From Marinobacter arenosus (GTDB lineage: Bacteria > Pseudomonadota > Gammaproteobacteria > Pseudomonadales > Oleiphilaceae), in the NCBI RefSeq assembly GCF_019264345.1, contig NZ_JAHVAO010000003.1:186001-250000 (forward strand): DNA of 64,000 nucleotides. Reading direction: 5' to 3'. Under the pieces are notes generated by a model. The model did no database searches. It saw only the letters and a program-made list of their open reading frames with translations, and was not told where the DNA came from. The position numbers were made by a program, and so were the translations under genes. Below, one piece after another: positions 27,639 through 37,667 of the stretch. Each line of letters begins with the position of its first letter. The stretch's first letter is position 1.

Positions 27639-28490
27639 TTAGCGCAGGATCACCAGCGGCTTTTCGGCCGTCTTCAGCATGGTCGTGGTGGTACTACCCA
27701 CCAGGAACTGGCGGATTCGGGAATGACCATAAGCGCCCATGACCAGAATATCGATGTCGTGCTCTTCCTGATAGGCGTGCAGTGCAGGTTCCACATCGCC
27801 CGCCCGGATCGCGAGAGTGATGTCGGACTCCAGCCCGGCCAGCATCTTCTCCGCCTTTTTCAGCTGCTCCCAGCGGTCGTTGGTGTCCGCGCCGATCATG
27901 ACGAGATGCAGCGGCATGCCCTTGAGTACCGGACTACCCGCCAGCAACTCAACGCCCTTGAACGCCGTCGCGCTGCCATCAAAGGCCAGCATCGCACTCT
28001 TCGGCGCCTTGAACTCGTCGGGCACTAGCAGAATCGGCCGGTGCATACTGCGGATGACGGTTTCGAGCTGGCTGCCGATGTGAATGTCACGATCGGAACT
28101 GCTTTCCCCGTGCAGCCCCATCACCAGCAGGCGGGTCTGGCTCTCGAGCGCCAGCAGTGACTCGGTCAGGTCGCCATGGCGCTGGCGCTTGGTAACGTCC
28201 TCGACGCCTGCTGCCTTTATCCGGTGCTCGGCTTCGTCAAGCAGGTGGTGGCCATGCTCCAGGGCGAGTTTGGAACGCTTTCGATCGAGCTCCGCAAGCT
28301 CGTCCAGCAACTGTTCCCGGCTTCCCAGACCAATGCTGCCTGCCAGGTCCGGCTCGGCCGGATAGCGCTCTTCGTCGAGAACGTGAAGCAGGGTCACGGG
28401 GGTTTCCATGTACTGGCTCGCCCACCCGGCATAGTCACACACTGCCGGCGCGGCGCGGGAACCGTCGATACAGGCCACTACTCGTAACAT
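27639..28490 (-). CDS. Tandem universal stress protein (UspA type)
   Basis: About 283 aa from the ATG at 28490, where AAGGCGAGG provides a Shine-Dalgarno and the first strand MLRVVACIDGS matches the Usp fold. An upstream in-frame ATG at 28529 lies just after the SulP stop and is an alternative. Two Usp domains are in tandem (about 1-145 and 155-283); the second has the ATP-binding pattern GAYGHSRIRQFLVGSTT. The gene follows a SulP transporter with overlapping or nearly overlapping frames, suggesting coupling. Function is stress-related nucleotide binding, by family. Confidence 0.9.
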   Translation of the reverse strand: MLRVVACIDGSRAAPAVCDYAGWASQYMETPVTLLHVLDEERYPAEPDLAGSIGLGSREQLLDELAELDRKRSKLALEHGHHLLDEAEHRIKAAGVEDVTKRQRHGDLTESLLALESQTRLLVMGLHGESSSDRDIHIGSQLETVIRSMHRPILLVPDEFKAPKSAMLAFDGSATAFKGVELLAGSPVLKGMPLHLVMIGADTNDRWEQLKKAEKMLAGLESDITLAIRAGDVEPALHAYQEEHDIDILVMGAYGHSRIRQFLVGSTTTTMLKTAEKPLVILR

Positions 28491-28531
28491 CTCAACCTCG
28501 CCTTGCTGATTGTTGTGATTGTTATCCATGC

Positions 28532-30019
28532 TCAGTGCCCCATCAGTTGGTCGACGCCTTCCGGCTTGTCATGGACGCCAAAGCGGTCGACGATGGTGGC
28601 GCTGGCCTCGTTCAAGCCAATGACTTCGACATCGGCACCTTCACGGCGGAACTTGATGACTGCCTTGTCCAGTGCGCCAACCGCGGTAATGTCCCAGAAA
28701 TGGGCGCGGCTCAGATCAATCACTACATTATCGACTGCTTCCTTGAAATCAAAGGCCTGGAGCAGTTTTTCCGACGAACTGAAGAACACTTGGCCAACAA
28801 CGGTGTAGGTGCGCGTGTTCGTCTGCTCGTCCAGATCGGAGTCCACCATCATGTAGTGACCGATCTTGTTCGCGAAGAACAATGCGGCCAGCAACACCCC
28901 CGCCAACACGCCAAAGGCCAGGTTGTGGGTGGCCACCACAACGATAACGGTGACCAGCATCACGATGTTGGTGGACAGCGGGTGTTCCTTGAGGTTGCGG
29001 ATTGACTCCCAGGAGAAGGTACCGATCGACACCATGATCATCACCGCCACCAGGGCGGCCATGGGAATCTGCACCAGCAGGCTGTCGAGAACCAGCACCA
29101 TGATCAGCAGGAATACCCCGGCGGTCAGCGTTGACAGCCGGGTCCGACCGCCGGATTTCACGTTGATGATGGACTGGCCAATCATGGCGCAACCGGCCAT
29201 GCCGCCGATCAGGCCCGAGCCGATGTTGGCAATACCCTGGCCCTTACACTCGCGGTTGCGATCGCTTTCGGTATCGGTCAGGTCATCGACGATGGTTGCC
29301 GTCATCATGGATTCCAGCAGGCCAACCACGGCCAGCGGCAACGAGTACGGCAGGATGATCATCAGGGTTTCGAGATTGAGCGGCACATCCGGCCACAGGA
29401 AGATCGGCAGGGTATCCGGCAGTTCGCCCATATCGCCGACGGTCCGGATATCCAGTCCGAGAGCCACCGCGACGGCGGTCAGCACGACGATGCACACCAG
29501 CGGCGAAGGCAGGATCTTGCCAACCACCGGGATGAGCGGGAACAGGTAGATAATACCGAGCCCGGCCGCGGTCATGGCGTAGACGTGCCAGGTCACATTG
29601 GTGAGTTCCGGCAACTGGGCCATGAAGATCAGGATCGCCAGGGCGTTGACGAACCCGGTGACCACCGAACGGGACACGAATCGCATCAGGCTGCCCAGTT
29701 TCAGGTACCCCGCGACGATCTGGATCACCCCGGTCAGCAGCGTGGCCGCCAGCAGGTACTGAAGCCCGTGCTCTTTCACCAGCGTCACCATGAGTACGGC
29801 CATGGCCGCGGTCGCCGCCGAGATCATGCCCGGACGGCCGCCCACAAAGGCGATGATGACGGCGATGCAGAAGGACGCGTAGAGGCCTACTTTGGGGTCC
29901 ACCCCGGCGATGATCGAGAAGGCGATGGCCTCCGGGATCAATGCCAGCGCCACCACAATACCGGCGAGAAGATCCCCGCGGATGTTGGATAACCATTGGT
30001 TTTTCAGGGTATTAACCAT
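28532..30019 (-). CDS. SulP-family inorganic anion transporter with STAS domain
   Basis: 495 aa. About 10-12 membrane helices carry SulP motifs ([81 protein letters not shown]), followed by a C-terminal STAS domain (about 390-490; ...[18 protein letters not shown]). SulP proteins transport sulfate, bicarbonate or other anions, usually coupled to Na+ or H+. The substrate is not evident; relatives in marine bacteria include bicarbonate transporters. The tandem Usp gene is immediately downstream and probably in one operon. Confidence 0.92.
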   Translation of the reverse strand: MVNTLKNQWLSNIRGDLLAGIVVALALIPEAIAFSIIAGVDPKVGLYASFCIAVIIAFVGGRPGMISAATAAMAVLMVTLVKEHGLQYLLAATLLTGVIQIVAGYLKLGSLMRFVSRSVVTGFVNALAILIFMAQLPELTNVTWHVYAMTAAGLGIIYLFPLIPVVGKILPSPLVCIVVLTAVAVALGLDIRTVGDMGELPDTLPIFLWPDVPLNLETLMIILPYSLPLAVVGLLESMMTATIVDDLTDTESDRNRECKGQGIANIGSGLIGGMAGCAMIGQSIINVKSGGRTRLSTLTAGVFLLIMVLVLDSLLVQIPMAALVAVMIMVSIGTFSWESIRNLKEHPLSTNIVMLVTVIVVVATHNLAFGVLAGVLLAALFFANKIGHYMMVDSDLDEQTNTRTYTVVGQVFFSSSEKLLQAFDFKEAVDNVVIDLSRAHFWDITAVGALDKAVIKFRREGADVEVIGLNEASATIVDRFGVHDKPEGVDQLMGH

Positions 30020-30307
30020 GTCGAATTCCGTTATTGGTCAAACAGGTACAAAGCCACCGGACCGTCACCCGGGGTGATCGAAAACAATCCCGACTGTGAG
30101 AAAGAGAACAGCAACGGACATCAGGGTGTACTGGAGTTCACGGGGTTCCGGCGGGCTCTGAACAAAAGGGTTGCAAACAAGGGCCGCGAAGCTTACCAGA
30201 TCCGCCCCCGGCACGTAAGGTGAGCGATATCGGCAGACGTTTCCGAGAACCCCCTGGCAAGCTACAATTTACCCATATTTACACCAAGTTATGGACCACC
30301 TGCCCCC
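30020..30307. other. 288-bp divergent intergenic region between SulP and MgtC-type genes
   Basis: No ORF, hairpin or recognisable operator was seen. It must hold the promoters of both divergent genes, but no clear -35/-10 pair is picked out by eye. Confidence 0.5.
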
Positions 30308-31588
30308 ATGGATGATGTCGCTGCGCAATTTATTACCACCAACCAGACCACGATCCATCTCGCCGTCGCGCTTCTGCTGGGCGCCATCATCGGCCTGGAA
30401 CGCGGCTGGGACGCCCGGGACCAGAAAGCCGGCGAGCGCATCGCAGGTATCCGTACCTTTGCGTTGGTGGGGCTTCTGGGCGGTCTGTCGGCGGTGCTCG
30501 CCGACGCCATTACGCCCTGGGCGTTCCCGGTGTTGCTGATCAGCGTGGTGGCGATGGGACTGGTGGGGTACAGCGAACGCCTCGCCCACATCCGCAATTT
30601 CAGCATCACCGGGATGGTGGGCATGGTCCTGACGTTCTGTTTCGGTGCGGTGGCCGTGGCAGTGGACCCGGTGATGGCGACTGCCGCGGCGGTCATTACC
30701 GCGATCATCCTCGACAACAAGGAAGATATCCACGGCTGGGTCCACAAACTCAAGGCGCACGAACTTGATGCGGCCCTGAAGCTCCTGCTGATTTCGGTGG
30801 TGATGCTGCCGTTGTTACCCAACGAGGAAATGGGGCCGGGCGGGGTCCTCAATCCCCGGGAAATCTGGTGGATGGTGGTGATGATTGCCTCCATCTCGTT
30901 TGTCGGCTACTTTGCCATCCGCGTTGCCGGCACCCGGCGAGGCATCCTGTTTACCGGTGTATTCGCCGGATTAAGCTCGTCCACCGCCCTGACCCTGCAC
31001 TTCGCCCGCCAATCCGCGCGGTCGCCGCAACTCAGTGCCCAATTCGCCACCGGCATCCTCATCGCCTGTGGCACCATGTTCCCGCGCATTCTGGTCTACT
31101 GCTTCGTGATCAACCGGGACCTGCTACCCAGCCTGATCTGGCCGGTAGTCACCATGACGGCCCTGCTCTACGGCCCGGCATTCCTGATCTGGCGACGCCA
31201 CTCGGATCGGCTGGAAGTCAACCAGCCGCCTCTGAACCAGAACCCGCTTGATCTGACCTCTGCCCTGCTGTTCGGCCTGCTGCTCATGGCCATCCTGCTG
31301 CTGGGCAATTATCTGACTGGCTGGCTAGGCAACGCCGGGATTTACATGCTGGCCGCCAGCTCAGGAATTGCCGATGTAGACGCCATCACGCTCTCCCTCA
31401 CCCGGATGTCAACGGGCAGCCTGGCCATGAACGTCGCTGTAATCGGCATCGTGATCGCGGCCGCCACCAACAACCTGGTCAAATCGGGCATGGCCTGGGC
31501 CATTGGCAACCGGCAAACCGGCCTGTTCGTGGGCGTTCCGATGGTGATGTCGCTCATTGCGGGGCTGGCTGTCGCCTGGTTCCAGTAG
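30308..31588 (+). CDS. MgtC/SapB-family membrane protein with DUF4010 extension
   Basis: 426 aa. The N-terminal MgtC domain (about 1-140) has ALLLGAIIGLERGWDARDQKAGERIAGIRTFALVGLLGG, and a long C-terminal polytopic part of DUF4010 type (ISFVGYFAIRVAGTRRGILFTGVFAGLSSSTALTLHFARQ) follows, giving about 11-12 helices. Short MgtC proteins affect magnesium homeostasis or ATP synthase in pathogens; the long form has no defined function. It ends exactly where the convergent alkB gene begins, with no intergenic space. Confidence 0.88.
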   Translation: MDDVAAQFITTNQTTIHLAVALLLGAIIGLERGWDARDQKAGERIAGIRTFALVGLLGGLSAVLADAITPWAFPVLLISVVAMGLVGYSERLAHIRNFSITGMVGMVLTFCFGAVAVAVDPVMATAAAVITAIILDNKEDIHGWVHKLKAHELDAALKLLLISVVMLPLLPNEEMGPGGVLNPREIWWMVVMIASISFVGYFAIRVAGTRRGILFTGVFAGLSSSTALTLHFARQSARSPQLSAQFATGILIACGTMFPRILVYCFVINRDLLPSLIWPVVTMTALLYGPAFLIWRRHSDRLEVNQPPLNQNPLDLTSALLFGLLLMAILLLGNYLTGWLGNAGIYMLAASSGIADVDAITLSLTRMSTGSLAMNVAVIGIVIAAATNNLVKSGMAWAIGNRQTGLFVGVPMVMSLIAGLAVAWFQ

Positions 31589-32239
31589 TCAGCGAGCCCG
31601 GCGGAAGGTGAGATTGTAGCGGCAGGCGCCGGTCAAAGGGTGGCTGCCATTTTTCAGCGTCAGGACTCCGTGATAGCGCAATCGCGCCGCTCCGCCCCAG
31701 ACCACCACATCGCCATGGGCCAGCGGGATCTTGACCGGCCGATCACTCCGTTTCAATCCGCCAAACTGGAACACCTGAGGCAGTCCCAGGGAGACGGACA
31801 CGATGGGCTGATCAAAATCGGACTCGTCCTTGTCCTGGTGCAGCCCCATTTTTGCCCCGGGTTCATAGCGGTTAATCAGACAGGCATCCGGTCTGAAATC
31901 CCGGTAGCCGGCGGCCTGCGCTGCATCCCCGGCCAGCTCCCGGAAGCTGTCGGGCATCGTCGGCCAGGGCTCACCCGTATGCGGGTCCGTGGACTGGTAG
32001 CGATAGCCCCGGGCGTCCGTCACCCAGCCCAGCTCACCGCAGCAACTCATGGCGACCGACATGGTATGCCCGCCGGGCGTCTGCATGTGTCTGAGGGGAG
32101 CCGACGCATTAACCCGGTTAATCGCAGCCAGCAGCGCCTCTGCTTGCGTACTGGCGAACTGGCGCAGCACCACGGCGCCGTCAGCAATGGCCTCGGAACT
32201 CGGTTGGGCGGGCAGATCGTCAAAAAGGTCGGCAGTCAT
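31589..32239 (-). CDS. alkB: Alpha-ketoglutarate-dependent DNA repair dioxygenase AlkB
   Basis: 216 aa. The Fe(II)/2-oxoglutarate motif is visible as LHQDKDE (His and Asp), the distal His in LRYHGV, and the 2-oxoglutarate-binding Arg in YNLTFRRAR. Upstream segments CLINRYEPGAKMGLHQDKDES and SVSLGLPQVFQFGG are diagnostic for AlkB. It oxidatively demethylates 1-methyladenine and 3-methylcytosine in DNA and RNA. No ada gene or Ada box was noticed. It is convergent with the MgtC-type gene and divergent from djlA. Confidence 0.96.
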   Translation of the reverse strand: MTADLFDDLPAQPSSEAIADGAVVLRQFASTQAEALLAAINRVNASAPLRHMQTPGGHTMSVAMSCCGELGWVTDARGYRYQSTDPHTGEPWPTMPDSFRELAGDAAQAAGYRDFRPDACLINRYEPGAKMGLHQDKDESDFDQPIVSVSLGLPQVFQFGGLKRSDRPVKIPLAHGDVVVWGGAARLRYHGVLTLKNGSHPLTGACRYNLTFRRAR

Positions 32240-32454
32240 CAGTGGCTACTCCGATCAACAGAATACAGCGCTGCTGCGCCGGTCATGACTGGACAGGGTC
32301 ATGGGTTCACCCGGGACTTACGCCACTCTACACCGGAGAGGATGACTCGTGCAGCCGGTTCGATGTACACGTCGAATGAAAGCCTGTTCATGAACCCGGA
32401 TCGAAAAACCCGTATATTCTATGGACTGTTCCCTTTCGGATTAAGGACCTACTG

Positions 32455-33240
32455 ATGCTCTTGGCTCTGATTCTTGGCGGTTTGATCGGCTATGCGTTTG
32501 GCAAGTTTCCCGGGTTTCTGGTGGGTGCTGCCATTGGTGCCTTTCTTTTCAACCGCCTCAAACGTCGCCTGGTGGGCAAGCTCCAGCACATTCAGTCCGG
32601 CTTTGTTGAGTCGGTGTTTGCGGTCATGGGTGCCTTGTGCAAGGCGGACGGCGTCGTGTCTCAGGACGAGATCAAGGTCGCAGAAGCCATGTTTGTTCGG
32701 TTCCGCCTGAACGACACCCAGAAAGCCAAAGCCAAGGCGGCTTTCAGTCGTGGCAAGGCACCAGACTTCGATCTGGACGCGGAACTTGCCCGTTTCCTGC
32801 AGATGACGGGGCGGCAACCCGCGTTTCTGCAAATGTTCCTGCAGGTTCAGGTGTCCGCCGTTGCAGCCGATGGTGTCATCCATCCCGCCGAACACGCCAT
32901 GCTGGTGCGAATTGCCCGTGGCCTGGGTCTGCCGGAAAGCCAGGTGGATCAGCTCGAGGCCATGCTGCGCGGAGCCCACAGCGGGCAAACTGGAGCGGGC
33001 CCGGGGCAGCGTTCATCCGGCCAACAGATAGACGATGCCTACAAGGTTCTGGGGGTCTCCCCCTCCGCCAGCGACGATGAACTCAAGAAAACCTATCGCA
33101 AGCTGATGAGCGAAAACCATCCCGACAAGCTGGCTGGAAAGGGCTTGCCCGAGAGCATGCGTGAAATGGCCGAGGAGCGGACCCGGGAAATCAGCCACGC
33201 TTATGACGTCATCAAGGATGCCCGCAAGAAGGCCGGATGA
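32455..33240 (+). CDS. djlA: Membrane-anchored DnaJ-like co-chaperone DjlA
   Basis: 261 aa, matching E. coli DjlA in architecture. A glycine-rich N-terminal membrane segment (MLLALILGGLIGYAFGKFPGFLVGAAIGAFLF) is followed by a TerB-like domain (about 45-165, with VMGALCKADGVVSQDEIKVAEAMF and VSAVAADGVIHPAEHAML) and a C-terminal J domain (about 195-261; YRKLMSENHPDKLAGKG with the HPD motif). It stimulates DnaK ATPase at the cytoplasmic membrane and in enteric bacteria influences the Rcs system. The neighbours do not add information. Confidence 0.95.
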   Translation: MLLALILGGLIGYAFGKFPGFLVGAAIGAFLFNRLKRRLVGKLQHIQSGFVESVFAVMGALCKADGVVSQDEIKVAEAMFVRFRLNDTQKAKAKAAFSRGKAPDFDLDAELARFLQMTGRQPAFLQMFLQVQVSAVAADGVIHPAEHAMLVRIARGLGLPESQVDQLEAMLRGAHSGQTGAGPGQRSSGQQIDDAYKVLGVSPSASDDELKKTYRKLMSENHPDKLAGKGLPESMREMAEERTREISHAYDVIKDARKKAG

Positions 33241-33243
33241 CGT

Positions 33244-33852
33244 CTAGAACCAACGGGGTACGCGCGCCCGGTACTCGTCATAGGGCGCGCCGAATTGACT
33301 CGAAAGGGCCTTTTCCTCTTCCCTTGCCTGGCGGGTAATTACCAGCACACCGGCAATCAGGCACACCAGGGAAAACACACTCGGCAGCGCCAGGAAAAAG
33401 CCCAACTGCCCGGCCATTACGCTGATGAACAAAGGATTCCGGGACCGGGCGAACGGTCCGGAGGTCAGCAGCGTGCGGTGGTCATCACGGTGATCGATAC
33501 CGGAGCGCCAGTCCTCGTGCATGTACGCCTGCAGGTAGTTGACCGACGCGAAGGAGGTCAGCAGAAGCAGCATGCCGAGCAGCAGAACCGGCCACTGGTA
33601 CAGCACGCCGAACACCCCCAGCCAACCGTCGATATCCGCAAACACACGGACCACGCACACCGACAGGATCAGCGTCCGGAACACGTTGAATATGTGTCTG
33701 TGCCACCAGGGTGCCGATCCGCGATCACCGTAATTGATGTGGGAAAACTGCATACGCCGGTAGAGGCCCAGGGTCCGACCGGCAAACTGCAGGCCGATCA
33801 TCAGGAAGAAGATGCCCAGAAAGTGGCGTACGAGGGGTTCGATAATGTCCAT
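33244..33852 (-). CDS. Isoprenylcysteine-carboxylmethyltransferase-type integral membrane methyltransferase
   Basis: 202 aa with about four to five membrane helices. The C-terminal motif LLTSGPFARSRNPLFISVMAGQLG, followed by REEEKALSSQFGAPYDEYRARVPRWF, is the SAM-binding signature of the ICMT/PEMT superfamily. Members methylate carboxyl, amino or sulfur groups of lipophilic substrates; the bacterial substrate is unknown. It lies 3 bp from the djlA stop, convergent. Confidence 0.85.
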   Translation of the reverse strand: MDIIEPLVRHFLGIFFLMIGLQFAGRTLGLYRRMQFSHINYGDRGSAPWWHRHIFNVFRTLILSVCVVRVFADIDGWLGVFGVLYQWPVLLLGMLLLLTSFASVNYLQAYMHEDWRSGIDHRDDHRTLLTSGPFARSRNPLFISVMAGQLGFFLALPSVFSLVCLIAGVLVITRQAREEEKALSSQFGAPYDEYRARVPRWF

Positions 33853-34016
33853 CTGACTCGCTTGCTGCGTGAGTACAGGGCAAGCTTATTATTTGAAAAG
33901 ACCCGTGAAAAGCATCTTAAGGTGTTTAATTGGCGAAAACCGGCCAGGCCCCTGTCACACTTTCCCCAAATGACATGTCGTCACGTTCCGGAATTCCGTA
34001 GAGTCAGGAAACCTTG

Positions 34017-35525
34017 ATGGAAATGGAGTGTTTCGCGATGGATTCTTCCCCGGCGCCACGATCGGCCCACGCGTTTACCGACGATGCCCTCGGCACGGAC
34101 GATGCGACGGCTCTGGCCGAGCGAATTCGCCGTCGTGACGTCTCGGCGACCGAGCTGGCCGAGGCGGCCATTGCCCGGGCACAGGCGATTGAGCCGCAGA
34201 TCAACGGGCTGATCACCAGCAGTTATGGCCAGGCACTGGACGCGGCCCGCCGTCTCGACACCCGAAAGCACAGCCAGGCCACCGGATATTTTGCCGGTGT
34301 ACCCACGGTGATCAAGGACAACACCGACATCAAGGGCCTGCCCACGGGCCACGGTTCCGCGGCTGTTCCCGCCTCGGTAGCACACCAGACCAGCCCCTTC
34401 GCCCTGCAGATGCTCGACCAGGGCTTCGTGTGCCTCGGTAAAAGCACCCTGCCCGAGTTCGGATTCAATGCAACCACCGAGCCGGCGCACCGACCGCCAT
34501 CACGAAACCCCTGGAACCTCGACTATTCCACGGGCGCCTCATCCGGCGGCTCTGCGGCGTTGGTAGCGGCCGGCGTGGTGCCCGTGGCGCACGCCAATGA
34601 CGGCGGGGGATCCATTCGCATTCCGGCAGCCTGCTGCGGTCTGGTCGGCCTGAAGCCAAGCCGGGGACGGCTGATCGACAACGACGCCGCGCGCACCCTG
34701 CCCATCAACATCATCGCGGATGGCATCGTCAGTCGCTCGGTCCGCGATACCGCCCATTTCATGGAACAGGCCGAGCGCTATTTCCGCCCGCCCGGACTGC
34801 CGGCCATTGGCAGCAATGCAGGGCCGACGGGCAACGCCCTGACCATCGGCCTCGTTCTGGACTCCATAAACGGCTATGCAACCGACGACGACACCCGCCA
34901 CACCGTCGAGAACACGGCCCGGCGACTGGAAAAGCTGGGGCATCGGATCGTGCCGATGGACGTGCCCGTCGCGACCACGTTTCCGGAAGACTTTGCCCTG
35001 TACTGGGCACTTCTGGCGTTTGGCGTGAAGGCCAACGGCCGAAAGCTTTTTCATCCGGGATTCGATAAGCAACGGGTGGATGGATTGACCGACGGTCTGG
35101 CGGGGAAGTTCAGGCGACAATTCTATCGCTTACCGGCAGCACTCTGGCGACTGCGCCGCTCCTACCAGCATTACGCCCGGGCGATGTCCGGTTTTGATGC
35201 CGTCCTGACGCCAGTCCTGGGCCATACCACACCGCCCATTGGCTACCTGAACCCGAGCGTACCGTTCGATACCCTGTTTGAGCGACTGACCCGATACGTC
35301 GGTTTCACACCACTGGCCAACGCGACCGGCGCACCGGCCATATCGCTGCCCATGGGGATAACACGGGAGAACCTGCCGATCTCCGTTCAGTTCATGGGCC
35401 GGCACGGCGACGAGCGGACCCTGCTCGACATCGCCTTTACACTGGAATCCGATTCGCCCTGGCCGCACCTGCACCAGGTAACGCCGGACCCTCAGACCCG
35501 GGTGACCGCCGAAACCATGCTCTGA
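34017..35525 (+). CDS. Amidase-signature-family hydrolase
   Basis: About 502 aa from the ATG at 34017 with AGGAA upstream; in-frame ATGs at 34023 and 34038 are alternatives. The Ser-cisSer-Lys triad is visible: Lys in GVPTVIKDNTDIKGLPTGHGS, cis-Ser and nucleophile Ser in TGASSGGSAALVAAGVVPVAHANDGGGSIRIPAACCGLVGLKPSRGR. A C-terminal FTPLANATGAPAISLPMG follows. It hydrolyses amide bonds (nylon-oligomer or aryl-amidase type); the specific substrate is not indicated. It is not GatA since the gatCB neighbours are absent. Its last 34 bp overlap the convergent diguanylate cyclase gene. Confidence 0.92.
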   Translation: MEMECFAMDSSPAPRSAHAFTDDALGTDDATALAERIRRRDVSATELAEAAIARAQAIEPQINGLITSSYGQALDAARRLDTRKHSQATGYFAGVPTVIKDNTDIKGLPTGHGSAAVPASVAHQTSPFALQMLDQGFVCLGKSTLPEFGFNATTEPAHRPPSRNPWNLDYSTGASSGGSAALVAAGVVPVAHANDGGGSIRIPAACCGLVGLKPSRGRLIDNDAARTLPINIIADGIVSRSVRDTAHFMEQAERYFRPPGLPAIGSNAGPTGNALTIGLVLDSINGYATDDDTRHTVENTARRLEKLGHRIVPMDVPVATTFPEDFALYWALLAFGVKANGRKLFHPGFDKQRVDGLTDGLAGKFRRQFYRLPAALWRLRRSYQHYARAMSGFDAVLTPVLGHTTPPIGYLNPSVPFDTLFERLTRYVGFTPLANATGAPAISLPMGITRENLPISVQFMGRHGDERTLLDIAFTLESDSPWPHLHQVTPDPQTRVTAETML

Positions 35526-37378
35526 CCATCGGCTTGCCTGGCCACCACCCGGTTTCGGCCCTCGCCCTTGGCCTCGTAGAGAGCCTCATCGGCCCAGTTG
35601 AAAATCTCCTTGGTGGCATCCGCCCTCTCGGGCGACACGGTGCAGACGCCCGCGCTGACCGTCAGGTGCAGCACTTCGCCGGAGACCCGGAACGCCGTCG
35701 CCTCAATTTCAGCACGAATACGTTCCGCCACCCGGATGGCACCGTCAACCGGGGTGTCCGGAAGCAGAACCACAAACTCCTCGCCTCCGTATCGGGCCGC
35801 CAGGTCCTGGGGGCGCGTCACATGCTGGCTGATACACTGGGCGACCATCTTGAGGCAATCATCGCCCACCAGGTGACCGTAGGTGTCGTTGAATTTCTTG
35901 AAGTGATCGATGTCCAGAACCAGCAGCGACAGCTGTTCCTGGTATCGGAAAGCCCGGACCACCGCCGACTGGAACGTCCGGTCAAAATAGCCGCGATTTT
36001 TCAGGCCCGTTAGGGCATCGGTGGCGCTTAATTCCAACAACTGATCGTTGAGACTTTTCAGATCGCGGGTTCGGGCATGCACCCGTTCTTCCAGAAGTGT
36101 ATTGGCCTCACGCTGCACCCTGAGGGATTTTTCCTGCGCCATCCTGGCCTTGCGCTCCTCACTCAACAGCCGTTGCTGGGCCTGGAAAGCCCGCCGCTTT
36201 TCCCGATCGAGACGATCGGCAAGGGCGATGGACAACAGAATCACACCGAGCGCCGAGCCCACCTGGGTGGCATTCTCGGTCAGCAGGTTGCGGGGCAACA
36301 CCGTGAATTTGCTGAGTGCCAGTACGATGCCACCGAAGAGCATGAAGACCCAGGCCAGGGTGTAGTAGCGCGCGGCCGGGTCCCGCCTGTACCAGCGGAT
36401 GATGCTGAGTATGAGCATGGTGGAACAGCCCACGAACGCAACCAGAATGGTCGGGAGGATCAGGAATTTATAGGGAATCAATAACCCGGCGGCCGCGAGC
36501 GCTCCGGCCACGATGATCACCGCGACGGTCCAACGGTTGAAGCGGGGGTGGTTTTCCCGGGTCACGTTGATGAACCGGATACTGAAGGTGCCGCCGAACA
36601 GAACGGCCAGGTTGAGAAAGACGATGATCGACTGATCGTTCCACCAGGTCGCCCCGGGCCACAGATACTGGAACGCAACACCATGAAGGCTGGCGATGAA
36701 GAGCGGCATGGCGGTGATATAACCGACATAGTGCAGGAAGCTGCGTTCGCCAACCGCCATGAACACGAACAGGTTGTACAGGACCATGACCAGCACAATC
36801 CCGTAGTAAATCCCTTCAAACATGGTCCGGGATTGCTCGGCGGAAAAAAAACTGTCCCGATCCCACCAGATCAGCGGAACCTGCATGGAACTGGTGGTTT
36901 CCACCCTCAGGAAGACTCTGGCCCGCTCTCCGGCTGCCAGGTTCAGGGGGACAACGAAATTGCGGTGATCAATGGGCCGTTCGGAAAAATGCTGCTTGTC
37001 ACCCAGGATCAACGGCTCGGTGCCGGAAGACATGGGATTGATGTAAACCTCGATCCGGTCCAGCACGGGGTACCCGATCTCAACAAAGGTCTGTATGGCT
37101 TGAGGTGCGGCATTATCGAGCGTGACCCGGAACCAGTAGACGTCCTTTCCGTAGCCAAAACTGATGCTGTCACTGCCATTGCGGACCCAGTCTGTCTCGT
37201 CGAGCTCTACGACCGTATCAATGCCTACGGCAGTGGCAGGCTCCTGCCAGTAGTCTACAAATCGGGCAAGTTCGATACGACTCGCGCCCGTTTCCCATCT
37301 CGCCGATGCCTGCGCTGAAACGACAGCGGAGTAGCCGGTCAGCAGAAAAAGACACAACAAACCGAAGAATCGATGCAC
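35492..37378 (-). CDS. Membrane diguanylate cyclase (7TMR-DISM extracellular + 7TM + GGDEF)
   Basis: About 628 aa from a GTG at 37378 with GAGG six bases upstream; a TTG at 37390 is the first open codon. The order is signal peptide (VVSAQA), a periplasmic 7TMR-DISM-type ligand domain (about 40-170), seven membrane helices (about 180-390), a coiled linker with LQREANTLLEERVHARTRDLKSLNDQLLEL, then a GGDEF domain with intact active site ARYGGEEFVVLLP. The product-inhibition I-site RxxD (RPQD) lies immediately before it. It makes c-di-GMP in response to an external carbohydrate-like or small-molecule signal. It is divergent from a GGDEF-EAL gene. Confidence 0.93.
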   Translation of the reverse strand: MHRFFGLLCLFLLTGYSAVVSAQASARWETGASRIELARFVDYWQEPATAVGIDTVVELDETDWVRNGSDSISFGYGKDVYWFRVTLDNAAPQAIQTFVEIGYPVLDRIEVYINPMSSGTEPLILGDKQHFSERPIDHRNFVVPLNLAAGERARVFLRVETTSSMQVPLIWWDRDSFFSAEQSRTMFEGIYYGIVLVMVLYNLFVFMAVGERSFLHYVGYITAMPLFIASLHGVAFQYLWPGATWWNDQSIIVFLNLAVLFGGTFSIRFINVTRENHPRFNRWTVAVIIVAGALAAAGLLIPYKFLILPTILVAFVGCSTMLILSIIRWYRRDPAARYYTLAWVFMLFGGIVLALSKFTVLPRNLLTENATQVGSALGVILLSIALADRLDREKRRAFQAQQRLLSEERKARMAQEKSLRVQREANTLLEERVHARTRDLKSLNDQLLELSATDALTGLKNRGYFDRTFQSAVVRAFRYQEQLSLLVLDIDHFKKFNDTYGHLVGDDCLKMVAQCISQHVTRPQDLAARYGGEEFVVLLPDTPVDGAIRVAERIRAEIEATAFRVSGEVLHLTVSAGVCTVSPERADATKEIFNWADEALYEAKGEGRNRVVARQADGQSMVSAVTRV

Positions 37379-37667
37379 AACGGGCCTCAATGAACCACAG
37401 ATTACATTTTGTTATTGTCCTGCTCCCGATTATGGGCTAAACGGCCCAGCTTAGCCCCTTCTCACTACCAATCGACGCAAATCGACATAAAACTGATACA
37501 AAACCCAACCTGTTCCTCAATTTTGGCCCGACTCACGCCATGTAGACAGCCCCTCGCTACCCTGTCATATTTTTACAGGTAGATCAGGGCTTATTATTTA
37601 ACGCGCCAGTGCGCCTAATCGCGGTTGCTCGTCCAGTCGCGAAACACCAGAAGAACTGTGCCCCACC
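37379..37667. other. Divergent intergenic region between the diguanylate cyclase and GGDEF-EAL genes
   Basis: About 290 bp without an ORF. It is relatively AT-rich and contains the short tandem ATCGACGCAAATCGACATAA at 37472-37491 (two ATCGACrcAA-like units), which could be a binding site. No clear promoter was picked out. Confidence 0.4.
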